From a virus, in the IMG/VR virus record IMGVR_UViG_3300032954_000506, positions 1-41,388 of that record: 41,388 bases of DNA, one strand, 5' to 3'. Each line of letters begins with the position of its first letter. Position 1 is the stretch's first letter. The translations under genes were made by a program, and so were the position numbers. The notes under the pieces were generated by a model. That model saw only the letters and a program-made list of their open reading frames with translations, searched no databases and had not been told where the DNA came from. Shown in pieces: positions 39,301 through 41,388 of the stretch.

Positions 39301-39635
39301 CAAAGACGAAGGGCACCTTCGTGCACGTGTCGTTCCGGAAGGTCGCCTCCAGCAATCTCAGCAACTCCGGCACCGTCTACGTCTACATCGATGGGGTCCT
39401 TGTCCTGACGACCACCACCGGCGCCTGGACCCCGACCTCCGGCTCGACTTACCTGCATCTATGGGCCGCGAACAGCGGCGGGGCCAGCGCAAACACCGCG
39501 GTCGTCGATGAGATCCTGGGCGCCTGGTGGGTCAACAAGGCCGCGGCGCTCGCCGACCCGAACTCCCCGAGCAGCCTGGGCGGCGGCTTGGCGCCGCCTT
39601 CCTTCACCCCGGCGATCTATTACCCCGGCGGGTAA
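36375..39635 (+). CDS. Tail-tip/host-specificity protein with C-terminal lectin-like domain
   Basis: 1086 residues from ATG 36375. Two N-terminal hydrophobic segments (about 10-22, VALLLVWLVHVLE, and 43-65, YLFITILVQIVVSVAVAEAA) recall the membrane-like start of B3/D3112 tail proteins. The central body (about 70-800) is J-like (IYGTVWIDDPVQLAMVLLSP, YVVTAV-type folds, FRGLRLGRLVRVSAPSDGIV). Residues about 840-1065 look like a concanavalin/LamG jelly roll (GEFIFEFYLNITAITAYEYL, GTFVHVSFRKVASSNLSNSG, VYVYIDGVLVLTTTTGAWTP). Likely receptor-binding. Last late gene, ending 163 bp before the phage end. Confidence 0.8.
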   Translation: MLLAPSWREWLVALLLVWLVHVLEMLRPRREQPGLRDAQRGYLFITILVQIVVSVAVAEAAFLLTKLKGTKPSRPSAPTNNEGRCLRRIYGTVWIDDPVQLAMVLLSPEPIKKKVKGPLGIGSKHVTTNYWYHWVMHFGWCGTIDALLELRGGSATAWSGEVADNTLLTVSAPDLWGGEDSGGGIDGQLDVRFGREGQLPSDYLVTAVGVQQCAHLGKCTTIFQGGRYGAGSANPEPLSALVRRLTQDWLDDTVWYAEKVEIPGSGSMNPAHVLYDSLTHPEMMGEPVALVNDASFRAAADRLYDEGLAIDVDYDEDEETIEQFQQRICDIIGGALSQSRIDGQWYLDLVRGAGEEELPEILEDDIIEATISQAQPLEAVNIVRVEWFDRTAKLKRLTAPIASLGAIASAGRQNTQTQSYPEIATEALALRLGQRDLNSFCAPLHKLELTVQRRFRGLRLGRLVRVSAPSDGIVSMICVVGAVDYGDRLNGNMALTLVENVFDLPSSTWVNPSPGLGASPTDPPAAPAHQAAFEIPYSELASAMSPGDLAVLPPLAGFVMTTATQPGVALNYDLYTALDGEDYQDEATGDWTPSALITEGADQRATAFHFTGGALLDRVKVGSWALWGDEVVRVDALSIGFATITLGRGCFDTPPIKHDAGERIWFCGDWAAEDPRQFAGGDEVHAKLVTRTTRALLALDDAVESSVTLNQRAYRPYAPQSLKIGGDPYPAAVTGDTTLTCAHRDRLGQGTAVIDTTAGDVGPEAGVTYSYEIHDDDSDDLLDSGSGLEAVSIDMPAPGSAVNKRAEIWAVRDGVDSWKRHIFTFQHNPVPALPYGNAFLLKFTSGALADKVSGSTLTNSAPTYIPGSSATGIDGPGLDFAPTSTTHAGYIAALPVNLLNQGEFIFEFYLNITAITAYEYLQVCLKEISGTGSIPTDPGVALGIEINNSDATHGTLTLVTAPTHSSGTGRTTSSVTKTKGTFVHVSFRKVASSNLSNSGTVYVYIDGVLVLTTTTGAWTPTSGSTYLHLWAANSGGASANTAVVDEILGAWWVNKAAALADPNSPSSLGGGLAPPSFTPAIYYPGG

Positions 39636-39755
39636 TTGGCGAGTCCAGGCTGGGGCGAATCAGGCCCGAGAAGATCGCGCCAGCCCGCCTGGCTCGCGGC
39701 GGTCATTGCACGTGGGGCAATTTTGTTGTCACTGGTGCAATTTCGGTACGGGGGT

Positions 39756-39789
39756 AAATATCGCGCTCGCAGGGGCTGAAATATCGCGC
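39756..39789 (-). promoter_or_regulatory. Right-end transposase-binding sites (two copies)
   Basis: AAATATCGCGC occurs at 39756-39766 and 39779-39789, the inverse of the left-end sites, with a 23-bp period. The outer copy ends 9 nt before the terminal CA at 39798, mirroring the left end. The rest of 39636-39755 has no gene; GCAATTT occurs twice (39716-39722 and 39737-39743) and could be a further end site. Confidence 0.75.
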
Positions 39790-39798
39790 GCGCGTACA

Positions 39799-39804
39799 GG
39801 CTCT
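39799..39804. repeat. Right copy of 6-bp target-site duplication (GGCTCT)
   Basis: GGCTCT directly after the phage terminal CA, identical to 1525-1530. It is followed by host DNA (TGTTCACG) that leads to the stop of the G8/beta-helix gene at 39827. Confidence 0.85.
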
Positions 39805-39826
39805 TGTTCACGCGGCAGCGTCCCGC

Positions 39827-41388
39827 TTACCGGCTGACCTGGAGGCTGGTTCCACCACCAGGGCCGCCGCCAATGGGGCCGCGGGCACCGTTACCGTTGG
39901 AGACCACCTTCACCCACAGCGCGTCCTTGTCCTTGAAGTAGGACGTGTCACTGGCCTTGCGCAATGCATCCAGGCTGTCCTGCTGCGCACCTGAGGCCGC
40001 GGTGTTGAATCCCGGCAGCTGGAAGATCACCCACGAGCCGGCATCCATTTCCGTCAGCGTAAGGTTCAGGGAAGGCCTTTCGGTGGTGACCTTGATCTCG
40101 GTACCGGCTCGTACGTTGCCCGAGGTGAAGCTGTAGTCCCTGCCATTGCGGCTGAGCACGACTGGCGGCTGGGCAGGAGGTCGGCCGCCGCCGAGTCCGC
40201 CACCGGGAGCGGCCGGTGCACCAGGACCCGAAGCAGCCGGGCCTGCGCCGGCACCCAGACCTGGAATAGCACCTGTGGCTCTGGGAGCACCCGGGCCAGC
40301 ACCAGCACCAGCACCAGCACCGGCACCTGGGCCACCACAACCTGCACCAGAGCAGGGACCACCGCCACCGGCCCGCGGAGGGCCACCGCCGCCAAAACTC
40401 AGGCGTCCGATATCGCCCTTGCACACTGCGGCGTTCCAGTCGGTCTTGATCTCACAGGCCTGTGTATCGGTTGCGATCTGGTCGTTGGGGCCGTCGTTGA
40501 GGAGAATATAGGAATTGGGTACGCCACTGACGGAACCATCCTTGTCGTGGATGGCCGCGGCCTTCCAGGCCACGCCGTTCAGGTTGTCGTTGCCCCACTT
40601 GCGCTCCATCGGCGGGAAGTACACCGGCTTGGCGTTGACGAATTTCGCGCCCTCGATGGAGTTTTCGGTACTGACGCCGGCGCTGGTGTACATCAGGTAG
40701 GAGAGCGCTCCGGTCTTGCGGGTGGCGTTGTCCTGGAAATTCACGAACGTGTCGTTCACCACGTCATGGCGGTAATCGTAGTACTCGTAGCCGCGGATCG
40801 GGAAATCCGGCATTGAGGGTTTCGGCAGGCTGCGGCCGTAGGCCTTCTCCGCGTCAGTCCTGGGATTGCCGATGTTCTCGGTCTCGCCCACGAACAGCGA
40901 GTCGATCACCTTGGACGTGAAGGGGTCACGACCGGCCGAGCCGGAGGCATGCGTGTAGCCCATGGCATTGTCGGCCACCTTCACGTTCCTGAAGACGTGC
41001 ATCTCACCGCGGCCCCAGATGCCGCCATTGCGGTTCTTGTAGGAGGTGAGATCCTCGAAGTGCGTTTCCACCGTTCTGCTGTTCGGGTCGGCCGGATTTT
41101 CCTTGGGCATGTGGGCGTTGCCGGTAACACCGAAAGTGTTGTTGGGATTGGTGTTCCGGTCGAACATGAAACCATCGTAGTTCGAGTGCGCGACATTGCC
41201 CCTGAACTCGCGGAACGGCGTGCGGCGCGGCCAGGTGTTCTTGCTGATGTCGGTGTCCGCGAACGCACCATTCGGGTGCTCCGGCAGCGACATCCAGAAG
41301 CCGTTCGAGTCGGAACCCGCCGCGACATTATCCACGTAGCTGTTGTCCGGGTTGGTGATCCAGAAGGACGACACCGTGTTGTCCGAGG
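39827..41388 (-). CDS. G8-family beta-helix exoprotein, C-terminal 519 residues (starts beyond right edge)
   Basis: Reading frame is open from 41386 to the TAA at 39827. The first about 340 residues fit the right-handed beta-helix of the CEMIP/TMEM2/PKHD1L1 type: SSFWITNPDNSYVDNVAAGS, DSNGFWMSLPEHPNGAF, NVAHSNYDGFMFD, then SYKNRNGGIWGRGEMHVFRN. Next comes a low-complexity Gly/Pro/Ala linker (about residues 345-410, with GAGAGAGAGAGPGAP) and a C-terminal domain (VVLSRNGRDYSFTSGNVRAG, LTLTEMDAGSWVIFQLPGFN). Probably secreted, acting on an extracellular polysaccharide. Its natural terminator is now 38 kb away, beyond the prophage. Confidence 0.75.
   Translation of the reverse strand, partial: SDNTVSSFWITNPDNSYVDNVAAGSDSNGFWMSLPEHPNGAFADTDISKNTWPRRTPFREFRGNVAHSNYDGFMFDRNTNPNNTFGVTGNAHMPKENPADPNSRTVETHFEDLTSYKNRNGGIWGRGEMHVFRNVKVADNAMGYTHASGSAGRDPFTSKVIDSLFVGETENIGNPRTDAEKAYGRSLPKPSMPDFPIRGYEYYDYRHDVVNDTFVNFQDNATRKTGALSYLMYTSAGVSTENSIEGAKFVNAKPVYFPPMERKWGNDNLNGVAWKAAAIHDKDGSVSGVPNSYILLNDGPNDQIATDTQACEIKTDWNAAVCKGDIGRLSFGGGGPPRAGGGGPCSGAGCGGPGAGAGAGAGAGPGAPRATGAIPGLGAGAGPAASGPGAPAAPGGGLGGGRPPAQPPVVLSRNGRDYSFTSGNVRAGTEIKVTTERPSLNLTLTEMDAGSWVIFQLPGFNTAASGAQQDSLDALRKASDTSYFKDKDALWVKVVSNGNGARGPIGGGPGGGTSLQVSR

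Larger units (their letters stand above)
1531..39798. mobile_element. Complete Mu-like transposable prophage, 38,268 bp
   Basis: The boundaries rest on TG...CA termini, a 6-bp target duplication and inverted transposase-site pairs at both ends. The content is coherent: CI-like repressor, DDE transposase, ExeA-like ATPase, Mor-like activator, gp16-like protein, endolysin, both terminase subunits, portal, F- and G-like head proteins, protease with nested scaffold, capsid and a full set of long non-contractile tail genes. No frameshifted or truncated essential gene was found, so the element looks potentially active. The leftward early arm recalls BcepMu, while the single tail tube without a sheath recalls B3/D3112-like siphophages. 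This comparison is from memory of those genomes. Confidence 0.93.

Noticed and set aside
1-41388. Possibility that the window is circular and both G8 pieces form one gene
   Set aside because: Joining 1 to 41388 changes reading frame (the left piece ends on a full codon while the right piece starts after two extra bases). A large middle part of the G8/beta-helix fold would also be missing.

Overview
The window is dominated by one complete-looking transposable (Mu-like) prophage, positions 1531-39798 (38,268 bp), with about 1.5 kb of host chromosome on each side. The DNA is GC-rich with strong G/C preference at codon third positions. The host genes (a G8-domain/parallel beta-helix exoprotein family and a BON-domain protein) fit a high-GC Pseudomonadota, most likely a gammaproteobacterium. 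The sequence alone does not give a genus.

The prophage ends can be read directly. The left end starts TGAGC at 1531 and the right end stops GTACA at 39798. Both are flanked by the same 6-bp host sequence GGCTCT (1525-1530 and 39799-39804), as expected of a Mu-type target duplication. Two copies of a GCG(A/C)GATATTT site sit at each end in inverted orientation. The outer copies are both exactly 9 nt from the end, so they are probably transposase-binding sites. The insertion split the base of a factor-independent terminator that originally followed a host G8/beta-helix gene (39827 to the right edge, minus strand). A second G8-family gene begins at 297 on the same strand, so two family members lie in one host locus with a BON gene between them.

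The prophage has four regions. (1) 1531-12775, almost all minus strand: a tightly overlapped early operon running from the repressor region toward the left end. It encodes a Ner-like regulator, small DNA-binding proteins, a coiled-coil protein, the DDE transposase (MuA-like), an ExeA/MuB-like ATPase, several unknown small proteins, a gp16-like protein (DUF1018), a Mor-like late activator, an HTH protein, a protein with eight 15-residue repeats, a zinc-ribbon protein, small membrane proteins and a class-II tRNA-like element. (2) 12776-13824: an operator/promoter region, a CI-type repressor, and a secreted 'moron' protein of lower GC, both on the plus strand. (3) 13821-16946, minus strand: a module of probable virion appendage proteins (a fibre-type domain behind a signal peptide, a 14-repeat fibre protein, a small beta-rich protein) and a secreted Fn3-like protein. 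(4) 17068-39635, plus strand: late genes in Mu/B3 order. These are endolysin, lipoprotein, DUF1353, small terminase, large terminase, portal, holin-like membrane protein, Acb2/Tad1-like small protein, F-like head protein with a C-terminal nuclease-like domain, gpG-like protein, protease with nested scaffold, decoration protein, major capsid, head-tail connectors, tail tube, tail-assembly chaperone with a -1 frameshift site, tape measure, distal tail proteins and a tail-tip protein ending in a lectin-like domain. There is a single tail-tube gene and no sheath, so the virion should have a siphovirus-type tail. The inverted left arm resembles BcepMu-type phages, so the genome is mosaic.

Working model: the repressor holds the divergent early promoter through the dyad at 12832-12848. 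On induction the leftward operon makes the transposition machinery and the Mor-like activator. Late transcription may then act through two copies of the perfect palindrome TTGGGACATGTCCCAA, one before the endolysin and one before the protease/head genes. The points most worth testing are the palindrome pair, the Acb2/Tad1-like protein, the nuclease-like fusion on the head protein, the tRNA-like element inside the early operon, the inverted appendage module with signal peptides, and the 45-bp repeat gene.
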